Below, piece by piece: positions 1-8,476 of a stretch of 42,792 bases of DNA. The stretch is from SXOA01 sp051004015 (GTDB taxonomy: Bacteria; Planctomycetota; Planctomycetia; Pirellulales; Pirellulaceae). The notes under the pieces were generated by a model. The model was given only the letters and a program-made list of their open reading frames with translations, ran no database searches and was not told where the DNA came from. The translations under genes were made by a program, and so were the position numbers. How positions within the stretch are numbered: position 1 is the first letter of the stretch; every line of letters starts with the position of its first letter. The DNA lies in NCBI GenBank assembly GCA_051004015.1, contig JBPCKT010000125.1:1-42792 (forward strand), in the 5' to 3' direction.

Positions 1-1
1 T

Positions 2-124
2 CTCGAAGGCACCAACAACAAAATCAAAACCATGAACCGCCAGCACTACGGACTCCGAGACAAAGAATTCTTCAAACTAAAACTCTATCAACTCCATCAA
101 ACCAAGTACGCTTTAGTCGGATGA
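2..124 (+). CDS. ISL3-like transposase, C-terminal end only (cut by window edge)
   Basis: An open frame enters from the left edge and ends at TGA 122-124, giving the last 40 residues of a protein. The segment carries EGTNNKIK followed by a YGLRD-x-EFFKLKLYQ stretch. This is the pattern at the C-terminus of ISL3-family DDE transposases, where the E of EGxNNKIK belongs to the catalytic triad. The rest of the gene lies outside the window, so I cannot say whether the element is intact. I could not identify a terminal inverted repeat downstream. Family assignment is from motif memory. Confidence 0.7.
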   Translation, partial: LEGTNNKIKTMNRQHYGLRDKEFFKLKLYQLHQTKYALVG

Positions 125-266
125 ACCAACATTTGACCCTGACCAGAAGAACTTGGCGATTTCGCTCGGTCCAGTGGCCGAGCGGATTCGCGAGGGGGTA
201 AAGCGTCAAGTACGAGGATAACAGATGTTGTCGTAGCGGGCGACGAAGAGGCCGAACTTATGCCCT

Positions 267-300
267 AAATGCCCCCCACTCCGTCGTGTGGGCGGCATTT
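267..300. repeat. Hairpin, 13-bp stem with one mismatch
   Basis: The arm at 267-279 (AAATGCCCCCCAC) pairs with 288-300 (GTGGGCGGCATTT), with one mismatch and an 8-nt loop. It lies between the transposase end and the next gene and covers the GTG at 286. It may be a terminator-like or repeat hairpin. No T-run follows it. Confidence 0.5.
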
Positions 301-1263
301 GCGCATACCGACTGTGCGGGTTACGATGAGGTGATGCCGAGCCTCCTCGACAACCTGGATGTCTTCTACGGCGAACTAACCCCTGCCAGAGCGACGGTCT
401 ACGCGCGGCTGGAGGGGCTGGAAAACACGGACGGGATGTCACTGGGAGGCTTTGTCCGCGGGCCACGCTGTTTTTACTCCACCACACTGCAATCCACCTG
501 CCGCTTGGAAGATGCCGGGCCTGGTCCATCGCTGCTGGCGAAGAGTCTCGTCACCGACCCGTGCTATTGGTGCCCCGAAACGCCGAATATCTATGACGTG
601 ACGGTCGAGCTGCGGCGCAGTGGCAAGATCATTGCCAGCGAGGTGCGGCAGATTGGGTTTAAACCGCTGGGAATTTCCGGCAGGTCTTTCACCTGGGAAG
701 GCAAACCGTGGGTGCTCCGAGGAGTGACTGACCAAACGGCTGACGCGAATTCAATTGCCACATGGCAGGATCGCTCGAATTCATTGGTTTTCCTCGACCC
801 TCCCTTGGATAAGCAACTCCGAGTGGCTTCAGAGCGGGGCATCCTGACTTGGGTGGCACTGCCGCTGATGGCGCGAACGCCCGTGCTGGTAGACGCCATG
901 ATCGCCTTTGGCCAGTGGCCGTGCCTGGCCGGCTTTCTCATTGCCGCAAAGCGGCAATATGATCAGGTTCCCGAGGATCTCCTAAACGTGGTTCCCAACG
1001 CGCTCAAGGGGCTCTATCCAGGGAACCGCGCTTCTGTTGATCCATCTCAGGTGGAGCGAATTTTTCATCATGTGATGATTGGAACGGCTGGGGACTTTGA
1101 ATTCGACGCCCTTAACCCGTTTCCATTAGTAGTCATCCGCGCACCCAGAACGGCTCCGGGCAAGAAGCCTCGGTACATTTCCTTCGAAGAGGGTCGCCGG
1201 GCCGCCGACAGAATGCAGGCCGAGTTAGCTCCTCGGGGTCAATTCGCCGGTTACGTAGCCTGA
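286..1263 (+). CDS. GH2-like beta-sandwich protein, probably non-catalytic
   Basis: The frame encodes 325 residues if the GTG at 286 is used, or 309 from the ATG at 334. The GTG lies inside a hairpin and has no ribosome binding site, so 334 is a serious alternative. Residues about 85-140 (PETPNIYDVTVELRR, then a SFTWEGKPWVLRGV-like turn) resemble the end of the immunoglobulin-like domain of glycoside hydrolase family 2. A following ASERGILTWVALPL stretch resembles the entry into the GH2 barrel. The protein ends far too early for a full barrel, and I see no catalytic glutamate pair. No signal peptide is visible. It is 12 bp upstream of the ThiF-like gene and is probably co-transcribed with it. 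The N-terminus may have been lost by rearrangement next to the transposon; this is inference. Confidence 0.6.
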   Translation: MWAAFAHTDCAGYDEVMPSLLDNLDVFYGELTPARATVYARLEGLENTDGMSLGGFVRGPRCFYSTTLQSTCRLEDAGPGPSLLAKSLVTDPCYWCPETPNIYDVTVELRRSGKIIASEVRQIGFKPLGISGRSFTWEGKPWVLRGVTDQTADANSIATWQDRSNSLVFLDPPLDKQLRVASERGILTWVALPLMARTPVLVDAMIAFGQWPCLAGFLIAAKRQYDQVPEDLLNVVPNALKGLYPGNRASVDPSQVERIFHHVMIGTAGDFEFDALNPFPLVVIRAPRTAPGKKPRYISFEEGRRAADRMQAELAPRGQFAGYVA

Positions 1264-1275
1264 AAGTCTCCCGTC

Positions 1276-2331
1276 ATGTCCGATGCAATCGTGAACGCCG
1301 ATTCTTTGTTGGCCCGCTACGCCCGCCAGATGCGCTACCCCCCCATCGGCGTGGAAGGGCAGAAAAAGCTGCTGGCTTCACGCGCCCTCGTCGTCGGCTG
1401 CGGGGCGTTGGGGTCGGTGATTGCCAATACGCTGGCGCGGGCGGGGGTGGGAAAGCTGCGGCTGGTGGACCGAGATTTTTTGGAGCTGAATAACTTGCAG
1501 CGGCAGGTGCTGTATGACGAGGAGGATGTGGCGGCGGGGCTGCCGAAGGCGATTGTGGCGCAAAGCAAGCTGAGGAAGATCAATTCGCAGATTGAAATTG
1601 AGGCCCACGTCGCCGACGTCGATCACACGAACATCGTGAAGTTGTGCGAAGGAGTGGACTGCATCGTCGATGGGACCGACAACTTCGAAACGCGGTTTCT
1701 GATCAACGACGCAGCTCTGAAGTTGAAGCTCCCCTGGGTCTACGGCGGCTGCATCGGGGCGGAGGGGCAGACGCTGACCATCCTGCCGGGCGAGACTCCC
1801 TGTCTCCGCTGCCTCATGCCCGAGCCGCCGCCGCCGGGAAGCACGCCGACCTGCGACAGCGCCGGCATCTTGGGGACCATCATTGGCGTCGTCGCTTCCA
1901 TGCAGGCCAACGAAGCCCTCAAAATCCTCTCCGGCCACCGCGAAGCCATCAGCCGCACCTGGAACGTCTTCGACTTGTGGGACAACACGACCCGGCAGAT
2001 CAAGCTCGATTCATTTCACCCCGAGCGCGATTGCCCGGCATGCAGCGGCCGCGAGTTCCCCTGGCTCTCCGGCCAGCGCGGCAGCCAGACCGCCATCCTC
2101 TGCGGCCGCAACTCCGTGCAGCTCAGCTTCCCCGGCCGCGCCGCCATCTCGCTCGACGACCTCGCCGATAAACTCTCCGCCGTCGGCTCCGTCACCCGCA
2201 ACCGCTATCTCGTTCGGGCCGCCATTGACGCCTACCAACTCACCGTCTTCCCCGACGGCCGCGCGGTGATTGGAGGAACCGAGGATGTGGCCGAAGCGAG
2301 GAGCGTGTATGCGAAGTATGTGGGGAATTAA
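1276..2331 (+). CDS. ThiF/MoeB/HesA-family E1-like adenylyltransferase
   Basis: This is a 351-residue member of the E1-like superfamily, which adenylates the C-terminal glycine of a ubiquitin-like sulfur carrier (ThiS, MoaD) using ATP. The nucleotide-binding glycine motif GCGALG is at residues 41-46. The DNLQRQ-type segment of this family appears here as NNLQRQ at 72-77. The zinc ligands are C176/C179 (CLRC) and C253/C256 (CPAC). C193 in PTCDSAG is at the usual position of the active-site cysteine. Instead of the rhodanese domain found in some MoeB-type proteins, the last ~75 residues form a short domain I do not recognise. No ThiS/MoaD or JAB-domain gene is in the window, so the substrate is unknown. 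The start follows the GH2-like gene by 12 bp. Confidence 0.88.
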   Translation: MSDAIVNADSLLARYARQMRYPPIGVEGQKKLLASRALVVGCGALGSVIANTLARAGVGKLRLVDRDFLELNNLQRQVLYDEEDVAAGLPKAIVAQSKLRKINSQIEIEAHVADVDHTNIVKLCEGVDCIVDGTDNFETRFLINDAALKLKLPWVYGGCIGAEGQTLTILPGETPCLRCLMPEPPPPGSTPTCDSAGILGTIIGVVASMQANEALKILSGHREAISRTWNVFDLWDNTTRQIKLDSFHPERDCPACSGREFPWLSGQRGSQTAILCGRNSVQLSFPGRAAISLDDLADKLSAVGSVTRNRYLVRAAIDAYQLTVFPDGRAVIGGTEDVAEARSVYAKYVGN

Positions 2332-2340
2332 GTCCGGGCG

Positions 2341-2697
2341 TTAGAGTTCCAATGCCGCAAGCAGCGCCTTGTCAACTTGTGCCATCAGTGAAACTGACAA
2401 TTGTCCGATAACCCGATAGATTTTGCTTTTGGAGATGGTAACCAGATTGATCGCATTCACAACCGAGTTTGCGTTGAGCCCGGTTTGCTTCCCATCTGGC
2501 ATGGCGATGTCAACATAGACCTGCGTTGGTTCGAGTGCGGCCCGATGAATTCGCGTCGTCACCATCGCCACGATCGTGGTATTCACCCGCCGGTTTTCAT
2601 TGTCGGCCTGGATCACTACCGCAGGCCGGTTCTTCGCTCCGCTACCATCGGGAAACAAGAAATCAAGAAGGACGACTTCGCCACGCTGCACATTCAT
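2341..2697 (-). CDS. PemK/MazF-type toxin
   Basis: The 118-residue product has the MazF/PemK fold pattern: an N-terminal RGEVVLLDF strand, the basic loop GSGAKNRPAVVIQ at about 19-31, a central TTIVAMVTT strand and a C-terminal helix. Members of this family are ribosome-independent or ribosome-linked mRNA endoribonucleases that stop translation when released from their antitoxin. The start codon overlaps the stop of the upstream gene as ATGA, the usual coupling in antitoxin-toxin pairs. It converges with the ThiF-like gene across 9 bp. Family assignment is confident; cleavage specificity cannot be read from sequence. Confidence 0.85.
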   Translation of the reverse strand: MNVQRGEVVLLDFLFPDGSGAKNRPAVVIQADNENRRVNTTIVAMVTTRIHRAALEPTQVYVDIAMPDGKQTGLNANSVVNAINLVTISKSKIYRVIGQLSVSLMAQVDKALLAALEL

Positions 2698-2957
2698 GGT
2701 TTATCGCGCGGATAGAGCTTGTCGTAAACGTCCATTGCCGGGTGACTCCAGCCTGCTTTTGCCGCCATCTCCATCATCGCGGGATATGCTTCGTCAACAT
2801 TGAACTCGGAATCGTCGTACGGAACTAGCCGACGATACACGTCTTGCGGCACGAGCACATAGGCTGCATTACTCGCAGGATCGAGAACGGGGACAGCGGA
2901 CGCATCCGGCGCGTTAACCAGCGCCGCGTGCTGCTCTGGAGTTAGTGTGAGTGTCAT
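2694..2957 (-). CDS. Putative antitoxin of the MazF-like toxin
   Basis: The 87-residue protein starts at the ATG whose first base is 2957. A longer upstream frame exists but begins in arginine-rich sequence of no recognisable family. It is acidic and proline-containing, with a conserved-looking VLDPASNAAYVLVPQDVYRRL block followed by a helical, acidic C-terminal half. It lacks the AbrB-like swapped hairpin signature expected of a classical MazE. Its position directly upstream of, and 4 bp overlapping, the MazF-type gene is the main evidence for the antitoxin role. Proteins with a similar EYVLV-x-x-D-x-Y block accompany MazF-like toxins elsewhere, as far as I recall. Confidence 0.65.
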   Translation of the reverse strand: MTLTLTPEQHAALVNAPDASAVPVLDPASNAAYVLVPQDVYRRLVPYDDSEFNVDEAYPAMMEMAAKAGWSHPAMDVYDKLYPRDKP

Positions 2958-3101
2958 GATAGACCCTAAACGGCGATTGAATCTGCCTATCAGTATTCTA
3001 TGGTGCCTTCTCGTGTGCGGCTGCGCCAATTCCGCGATTTCGTCCCTTTCCTCACCGTGCCTCCGCGCCCCTGTGTGAGTCAAAACCTCAGTCGATTGCG
3101 C

Positions 3102-5447
3102 TCACTTCACAAACCCCGCCTTCGCAAACCCCGTGATCCCCAGCGTCTTTTGCTCCGGGCCGGTTTCCAGCGTCAGCAGGCTGGAGCCGGGGGGGATGGG
3201 GATGAGGACGGGAATCGCGGCATCGAGGGCGGAGAGACTGGGGCGTTCCCACATGACGTGGCCGTCGATGAGGATCCGGGCGCGGCCGCTTTCCCCTTCA
3301 CAGCAGCCGACGAGGGCGGTGAAGAGCTTGTACTCGGGCTTGAGGTCGAAGGTGACCTGGCTGGAGCGAATCATCGCGTAGCCGCCGGAGTATTCCTGGC
3401 CCAGGAACTTGATAGGCGTGGGCTTGCGGCTGAGGGGGAGTGAATCCTTGGAAGGGCCGCCGCGTTCTTTGACGGGGGAGAGGCTGCGGGGATTGATGGA
3501 AGTCAGCGAGACATCCGGCTCCACCCACTTCTGCCCTTTGGGCGGGCTGAGGATCGCGGAGCGGTGGGAAAGGCCACGCCAAGCAATCTGATTCCGTTCC
3601 TCATTGCCGCGGATCGTCAATTCCAGCGTCACTTCCCGGCCGCGCCATTTCTGCAGGTCCCACCAGTAGGCCAGCGTGTCCGAGGGTTCCCGCACTTCCG
3701 GCTGTTGGTTGCGGAAACCCCGGCGATCCTGAAAAGGGTCTCGACGCGTCGGTTTCGCGGCAGCGTACAACTCCCGCATTCGCGCGCGGTCCGTGCTGGT
3801 CGTCCAGCCGACCGCTTCATCGTCGACGCGCAAGTGAATCAGGTGCTCTTCAAGATTTTTGGGAGCCGCCGCCAGCATTTGCACCACGTCGTTCGCTTCG
3901 CTGATGCGGACCTTGCGGGTGAGAATCAACTCGGCTTCCTTGCTGACCACGAGCACCGGGTCCCAGCATTTGCCGAATTCATTCCACTGCGTCGCCAGAC
4001 GGGTTTCTTGCCAGCCTTCGCCACCGGCGTCCCAACCGCCGAGGCCATCGAGCGCCGCCCGCACCAGGTCGCTGCCGGCTTGCGGCGTCCAGTCCAGCCG
4101 CACCAGAGGAGTGAGCCAGAGCACGTCGTCGCGAATGTCCAGCGGGTCCGCCCCTTCCGGCCGGTCGTCGTGCGCATACTCCGTGACCAGGATGACCTGT
4201 TTGACGCCCTCTACGTCCAACTCGCCCGTTTCTTTCGCCCCATCATTGCCGCGCAGAAGGTAGCTCTCCCACAGTTCCTTGCCATCCATCCGGTCGGCGA
4301 AAATGCGGCAGCGGACGCAGCCCCCTTCGCCCACGGCGCGGTCAAGTCCGACGGCGAGGGAAAGCGTTTTCGCACCCGCGGGCAACGTAAAGGCAACCTC
4401 GCTGTAAGAATGCGTCGCAATCCCCAGGTCCGATTCGCGGCCGCCGCCCGCCAGCAGTCTCTCTCCCGTGGCATTCTCGTTCCGACGCCACGGCTCAGCC
4501 TCCCCCAGCAGACGGCGATTGGCCTGGGTCTGGGCCGGCAGGAGCGAGAGGGGAGCTTCGTCCGCTGCCCGGTAACTGCACCAGGCAATTTCCTGCTCGG
4601 GGACCGCAATCGCATGGGACGACCAGGCGGGCTGCAGGTAGTAATAGACTTGCGGCGCGGTTCGATTGCGGCCGCTGCGGACCCGCTCCACCTCGCGACT
4701 CACGCGGCTGGCGGTGAGCGTGGCTCCGCTGGTGAGCGTGAAGCGACTGATGGCGGCGGGGGACGTGCCGCCCGCAAAGAGATTGTCCTCCAGCACGGCG
4801 GAGACCACGTCCACGCCGGGAAAGACCGCATCCGCCACGCTTTCGTAACTCGCCTCTACCACGCCCGCCTCCGTCAGAACCGCCAGACCATATTCCCTCC
4901 AGCGGATGCTGCGGGCCACCAGCTTGCGGCCATCGGTCAATAGAACTGTCCCCTCCGGCGGTTCAGCGCGACTTGTGTTGGCGGTCCCCACAATCCGCCG
5001 AATCCGGTCGGGCCGCACCAGCACGTGCGTTCCCGATACCGGCATCAGCGGCGTTTCCAGTTGCACCTTCAGCCGTGGGCCGCCTGCACCCTCTACCAAT
5101 CCCACCGGCGAGCCGTTCACCACGTCCCCATTGGCCAGCACGACCAGGGGCGCTTCACTCTCCACTTCCGCCGTCTGGTCCCGAAGGAGCCGCACCGGAT
5201 TCGCGGCGTCAAACAGCTCCTTCCCCTCCAGCCGGGCAGTCGCGCCCAAAAGCGGCCAGGATTGCATCGCCGGACCTTTCGCCCGGCTGCCGTCCGCGAA
5301 GAGTGCGACGAAACGCTCGGGGGTTGAGCGAGACTGCGCGACTGCCGAAGTCACAAACGCCAGGCTGGCCAGGAATCCAGCGGCCAGCGCTGCCTGCCGC
5401 GCGGAAATGAGCGGATTCCTGCGTCTGCGAAGGTGTCTGGCTAACAT
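3102..5447 (-). CDS. Exported protein with two NPCBM-like beta-sandwich regions
   Basis: The 781-residue product has an arginine-rich N-terminus followed by a hydrophobic stretch (about 17-37) ending in AVAQS, a plausible Sec signal peptide. Residues about 40-300 are beta-rich and unrecognised. Residues about 310-452 (LGIATHSYSEVAFTLP, then GLDRAVGEGGCVRCRIFAD) match the NPCBM/NEW2 carbohydrate-binding-like domain common in planctomycete exported proteins. A second region near 675-781 (FLGQEYSGGYAMIRSSQVTF, then ALVGCCEGESGRARILIDG) looks like a second, divergent copy. No catalytic domain was recognised. The likely place is the periplasm or cell surface, with a binding role. It is divergent from the next gene across about 266 bp. 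Confidence 0.8.
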   Translation of the reverse strand: MLARHLRRRRNPLISARQAALAAGFLASLAFVTSAVAQSRSTPERFVALFADGSRAKGPAMQSWPLLGATARLEGKELFDAANPVRLLRDQTAEVESEAPLVVLANGDVVNGSPVGLVEGAGGPRLKVQLETPLMPVSGTHVLVRPDRIRRIVGTANTSRAEPPEGTVLLTDGRKLVARSIRWREYGLAVLTEAGVVEASYESVADAVFPGVDVVSAVLEDNLFAGGTSPAAISRFTLTSGATLTASRVSREVERVRSGRNRTAPQVYYYLQPAWSSHAIAVPEQEIAWCSYRAADEAPLSLLPAQTQANRRLLGEAEPWRRNENATGERLLAGGGRESDLGIATHSYSEVAFTLPAGAKTLSLAVGLDRAVGEGGCVRCRIFADRMDGKELWESYLLRGNDGAKETGELDVEGVKQVILVTEYAHDDRPEGADPLDIRDDVLWLTPLVRLDWTPQAGSDLVRAALDGLGGWDAGGEGWQETRLATQWNEFGKCWDPVLVVSKEAELILTRKVRISEANDVVQMLAAAPKNLEEHLIHLRVDDEAVGWTTSTDRARMRELYAAAKPTRRDPFQDRRGFRNQQPEVREPSDTLAYWWDLQKWRGREVTLELTIRGNEERNQIAWRGLSHRSAILSPPKGQKWVEPDVSLTSINPRSLSPVKERGGPSKDSLPLSRKPTPIKFLGQEYSGGYAMIRSSQVTFDLKPEYKLFTALVGCCEGESGRARILIDGHVMWERPSLSALDAAIPVLIPIPPGSSLLTLETGPEQKTLGITGFAKAGFVK

Positions 5448-5565
5448 CCGAACTCACGGTCAGTACGATTTCCCACACATGCCGGCGGACTTTCATGGTA
5501 ACTCACCAGGAGCACCAGGAATACGATGTTTGCGCCGCGCCTTTATTTCCTCGGGCCCTTGACCG

Positions 5566-5595
5566 TTGCTTTCTTTTCCCCGATTGGCGTAGAAT
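5566..5595 (+). promoter_or_regulatory. Possible sigma70-type promoter
   Basis: TTGCTT (5566-5571) and TAGAAT (5590-5595) are separated by 18 bp in the divergent intergenic region, pointing toward the membrane-anchored protein gene at 5714. This is a visual match of 4/6 and 5/6 to the E. coli consensus; planctomycete consensus may differ. Confidence 0.3.
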
Positions 5596-5713
5596 AATTG
5601 CAGGCGGCTAAAGCTGGCGGAAAAATCGGCCGGCAGGTAGACTGCCAGCGTGCGGGCGGCTGTTGGAGGGATTTCGGCGCAGCGGCGAGGACTCTTTTCG
5701 GGTGGCGGCGGTC

Positions 5714-6187
5714 ATGTCCCAGTGGCAAATCATTCTGGCAGTTTCCGGTGTGATGCTCCTCGCGGGTGTCGCGCTCGGCTTTGCCTTGCTTCGTCGCCGG
5801 CGGCCGTGGCGGGTAAACCTGGAACGGGCCCGCAAGCTGTTCCATCTCCGCCGCGAATGGCTCGAAGCCAAATTCTTCACGCTCGCCGCCAGTACCGGCA
5901 AGCCGCGTGGCCTGGAATGGGTGGACTGCGATTTTGAAAACCCCGTCTCGTTCGCCCGCGACCGCCACACCGGACGGCTGCGGGCCCTGGTCGGCATGAC
6001 CGTCCGCTTTCGGGCGATTGAAGGGAGCGGCATGGAAGATAATCCCAACGTCGCCAACCTGCGGGCCGCCAGCGCCATCTTCCTACTCGACGGCGAAGAG
6101 TGGAGCACCGACGGCCGCGTTCTCTTCAACCTCAATCCTCTGCAAGCGATTGAGCACTTCCGCAAAGAGCTGGAAGTGGTGGAGTAG
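5714..6187 (+). CDS. Small membrane-anchored protein of unknown function
   Basis: The 157-residue protein starts at the ATG at 5714 (MSQWQ), which places a single hydrophobic segment at about residues 5-28, followed by an arginine cluster (ALLRRRRPWR). This is the arrangement of an N-terminal membrane anchor with a cytoplasmic C-terminal part. An in-frame start at 5663 would add 17 residues without hydrophobic character. The soluble part (WVDCDFENPVSFARD, then GRLRALVGMTVRFRAIEG) is beta-rich and ends with the phrase NPLQAIEHFRKELEVVE. I do not recognise the family. It is followed by a palindromic repeat. Confidence 0.7.
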   Translation: MSQWQIILAVSGVMLLAGVALGFALLRRRRPWRVNLERARKLFHLRREWLEAKFFTLAASTGKPRGLEWVDCDFENPVSFARDRHTGRLRALVGMTVRFRAIEGSGMEDNPNVANLRAASAIFLLDGEEWSTDGRVLFNLNPLQAIEHFRKELEVVE

Positions 6188-6192
6188 CGCGC

Positions 6193-6250
6193 TGGAGGCC
6201 CGGCTTCAGCCGGTCCTAAAGGCGGAAGACCGGCTAAAGCCGGGACTCCA
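6193..6250. repeat. Palindromic repeat, 25-bp arms
   Basis: The left arm at 6193-6217 and the reverse complement of 6226-6250 match at 22 of 25 positions, with core GCCCGGCTTCAGCCGG against GTCCCGGCTTTAGCCGG and an 8-nt loop. It directly follows the stop of the 5714 gene. It could act as a terminator-like hairpin, although there is no T-run, or be a REP-type repeat. Confidence 0.8.
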
Positions 6251-6326
6251 ACCTAGTTGCGATTCGCGCCCCGCTCTCTAGAATCAACCTGGTTCCCCTC
6301 TTCCCCATTAGCCCGCTCGGTGCGAA

Positions 6327-7403
6327 TTGTCTGCGGCGGCAGTGCTTACTCCCACCACCGTCACGCTGGAAGATTTCGTGGCGCTCAACCACGAGATCGC
6401 CGCTCTGGCGCGCGCCGGTGTGCCGCTGGGACCGGGGCTGACCGCCTTTGGCCGTGACCTCCCCGGCCGCCTGGGAAAACTCGCCGCGGAAGTGGGCGAG
6501 CGCTTGCAACAGGGCGAGCCACTGGATCGCATCATTGCGGCGCACGATGGCTTGCCGCCGGCGTACAAGGCTGTGGTGGAAGCGGGAATTCGCGTCGGCC
6601 GATTGCCGGCGGCGCTCGAGGGGATTTCGCAATCGGCCCGCCGCACCGCTCAACTCCGCTCGACCATCAGCATGGCGATTATCTACCCGCTGATTGTGAT
6701 GAGCGTGGGATATTGCCTGTTTACGTTCACGCTCACCCATCTCGCCCCCGTGATGGCGGAGGCACTTGCCGATCACGGAGTGCCGAGTACGCCGGTCCAT
6801 CAAGGGCTGGCCTGGCTGGGGAGGACGGTTTGGCTCTGGGGTTTCGCCTTGCCGGTGTTGGTTATTGGCTGGCTCGCCTGGCTGTGGTGGCGGGCGGGGC
6901 GTGTCGCGGCCGGCGTGGAATTGCATCCGCTTTTTTCTTTTGGCGCCGTTTCCACGATGCTGAGAATGCGCCACGCGGCACGCCTGGCGGCGATGTGCGA
7001 TTGTCTGGCTCTGCTCACGGAATATGGCGTGCCGCTGCCGGAAGCGGTGCCACTGGCCGCCCGGACGACCGGTGCCAGGAAGCTGGAGAAAGCGGCAAAG
7101 GCGTTGGGCGAGCAAATGACCCGTGGCGAGCGGGCGACCGCGCCCGTGAAACACTTTCCGTCTCTCCTGGCCTGGATGTTGACCAGCGGCCAGTTGCAGC
7201 AGGACCTGCCGCTGGTGCTCCGCCGGGCCTCCGAAGTCTATCGGGACGAAGCCAATCGCCACGCCCGGTGGCTCCGGCTCTATGTGCCGCTGATCTTGAC
7301 GCTGGTCTTCGGCGGCGGGACGGTGGTTGTATACGCCATCGTCACGCTGGGGCCGTTCCTGCTCATCCTGTACCGATTCTCGGAGGCGGGCTTTCAGCCA
7401 TGA
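6327..7403 (+). CDS. GspF/PilC-family inner-membrane protein (F1)
   Basis: The 358-residue product belongs to the type II secretion F / type IV pilus C platform family. It has two T2SSF-like cytoplasmic helical domains. The first (about 10-110) reads LNHEIAALARAGVPLGPGL, then a LQQGEPLDRII turn. The second (about 210-310) reads RLAAMCDCLALLTEYGVPLPEAV. The domains are separated and followed by transmembrane segments. Platform proteins of this family anchor pseudopilin assembly and contact the assembly ATPase. The segment between the domains is divergent from the VP-x-F-x-x-MF consensus kept in the next two paralogs. The called start is TTG at 6327; a GTG at 6342 is possible. The stop overlaps the next start as ATGA. 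Confidence 0.85.
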   Translation: MSAAAVLTPTTVTLEDFVALNHEIAALARAGVPLGPGLTAFGRDLPGRLGKLAAEVGERLQQGEPLDRIIAAHDGLPPAYKAVVEAGIRVGRLPAALEGISQSARRTAQLRSTISMAIIYPLIVMSVGYCLFTFTLTHLAPVMAEALADHGVPSTPVHQGLAWLGRTVWLWGFALPVLVIGWLAWLWWRAGRVAAGVELHPLFSFGAVSTMLRMRHAARLAAMCDCLALLTEYGVPLPEAVPLAARTTGARKLEKAAKALGEQMTRGERATAPVKHFPSLLAWMLTSGQLQQDLPLVLRRASEVYRDEANRHARWLRLYVPLILTLVFGGGTVVVYAIVTLGPFLLILYRFSEAGFQP

Positions 7404-8443
7404 GCGATCAGCAGCCGCCGAATTTGAGCCCCCGCGAGGCGGAATCCCTCGTGGGCTCCGTGGCGCAACTCGCTGCTGCCAATCTCCCGTTGGCGGCAGG
7501 TCTGCGGGCAGCGGGGGGCGAAGCCGCTTCGCCGCGGATGCGGAGGGCGCTGAACCATGTCGCTCATGCCATTGAAAAGGGAAGCAGTCTGGAGCAGGCG
7601 GTTACCGCCTGCGGTCGGCGGGTGCCGGCGTACTTAGGAGGTCTTTTGCAAGCGGCGGAAAGGACGGGCAAGCTCGGTGTCGTCCTGACGGAATGGGTGG
7701 AAAACCGCTGGGCCACGCGGAACCGCTGGCGGGAAGTAGCCGCCGCCTTGGCCTATCCCCTGGTTTCGCTGGCATTGGCGGTGGCTGTATTCCTGTTTCT
7801 GACCCTGTTCGTCGTGCCGCCCTTCAAGACCATGTTTACCGAGTTCGGGCTGAAGCTCCCGGTGCCGACGCTGGTCGTTTTTCGGATGAGCGACGTCGCC
7901 TCGCCCCTGCTGCTGGTGACGATCGTTGCGATCGCGCTGGGGGTGGCCGCGGTTCGGCTGTTCGGCGGAGGCGGAGCCTATTCACAACTTGTCGGAGCGC
8001 TCCCCATTGTCGGCAAATTGTGGTACTGGTCGGGCTCGGCGGAAGGGCTGCGGGCCGTCGGCCTCTTGGTCGAAAATCAGGTTCCGCTCCCCGAAGCACT
8101 CACCCTGGCAGCCGGGGGCGTTTCCGACCCCTACACGGGCCAGGCTTGCCGGCAACTCGGCCAGCGGACCCAGGCCGGCCAGCCCCTGTGGGAAGCTTTG
8201 ATCCGCACGCGGCTTTTCCCCATGTCGATCATTCCGGTCCTGCGACAGGGGGAGCAGCAGGGAACCCTCGATTCCGCCTTCCGCACGGCGGCCAGAATGC
8301 TGGAAGACCGGGTCAACAACCGTTCGCTCCTGATCATCCAAATCTTGCCGCCGCTGGTTTTCGTCGCCATCGCCTTGCTGGTCGGCACGACCATTATCGC
8401 CCTCATGCTGCCGATGATCGGCCTGATTCAAGGGCTGTCGTAA
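7400..8443 (+). CDS. GspF/PilC-family inner-membrane protein (F2)
   Basis: The 347-residue product is a second F-family platform protein. The first T2SSF domain (about 12-110) contains ANLPLAAGLRAAGGEA and an IEKGSSLEQAV turn. The hallmark VVPPFKTMFTEFGLKLP follows a transmembrane segment near 120-150. The second domain (about 215-315) contains LLVENQVPLPEALTLAAG and QGEQQGTLDSAF. The final helix ends LPMIGLIQGLS, and the third paralog ends almost identically. Its start is at 7400, inside the stop of F1, so the two are translationally coupled. Having several F proteins coupled together suggests a heteromeric platform, which is inference. Confidence 0.88.
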   Translation: MSDQQPPNLSPREAESLVGSVAQLAAANLPLAAGLRAAGGEAASPRMRRALNHVAHAIEKGSSLEQAVTACGRRVPAYLGGLLQAAERTGKLGVVLTEWVENRWATRNRWREVAAALAYPLVSLALAVAVFLFLTLFVVPPFKTMFTEFGLKLPVPTLVVFRMSDVASPLLLVTIVAIALGVAAVRLFGGGGAYSQLVGALPIVGKLWYWSGSAEGLRAVGLLVENQVPLPEALTLAAGGVSDPYTGQACRQLGQRTQAGQPLWEALIRTRLFPMSIIPVLRQGEQQGTLDSAFRTAARMLEDRVNNRSLLIIQILPPLVFVAIALLVGTTIIALMLPMIGLIQGLS

Positions 8444-8476
8444 GCGTCTAGACTGTGTGGAAATGATGGCTAAAAA

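Noticed and set aside
3564..4943. 459-residue plus-strand frame
   Set aside because: Antisense of the NPCBM gene, with low-complexity arginine-rich sequence and no motif.
6713..8443. 576-residue frame starting inside F1 and ending with F2
   Set aside because: Its first ~230 residues are out of frame with F1; only the part from 7400 is a real T2SSF protein, starting at the coupled ATG.
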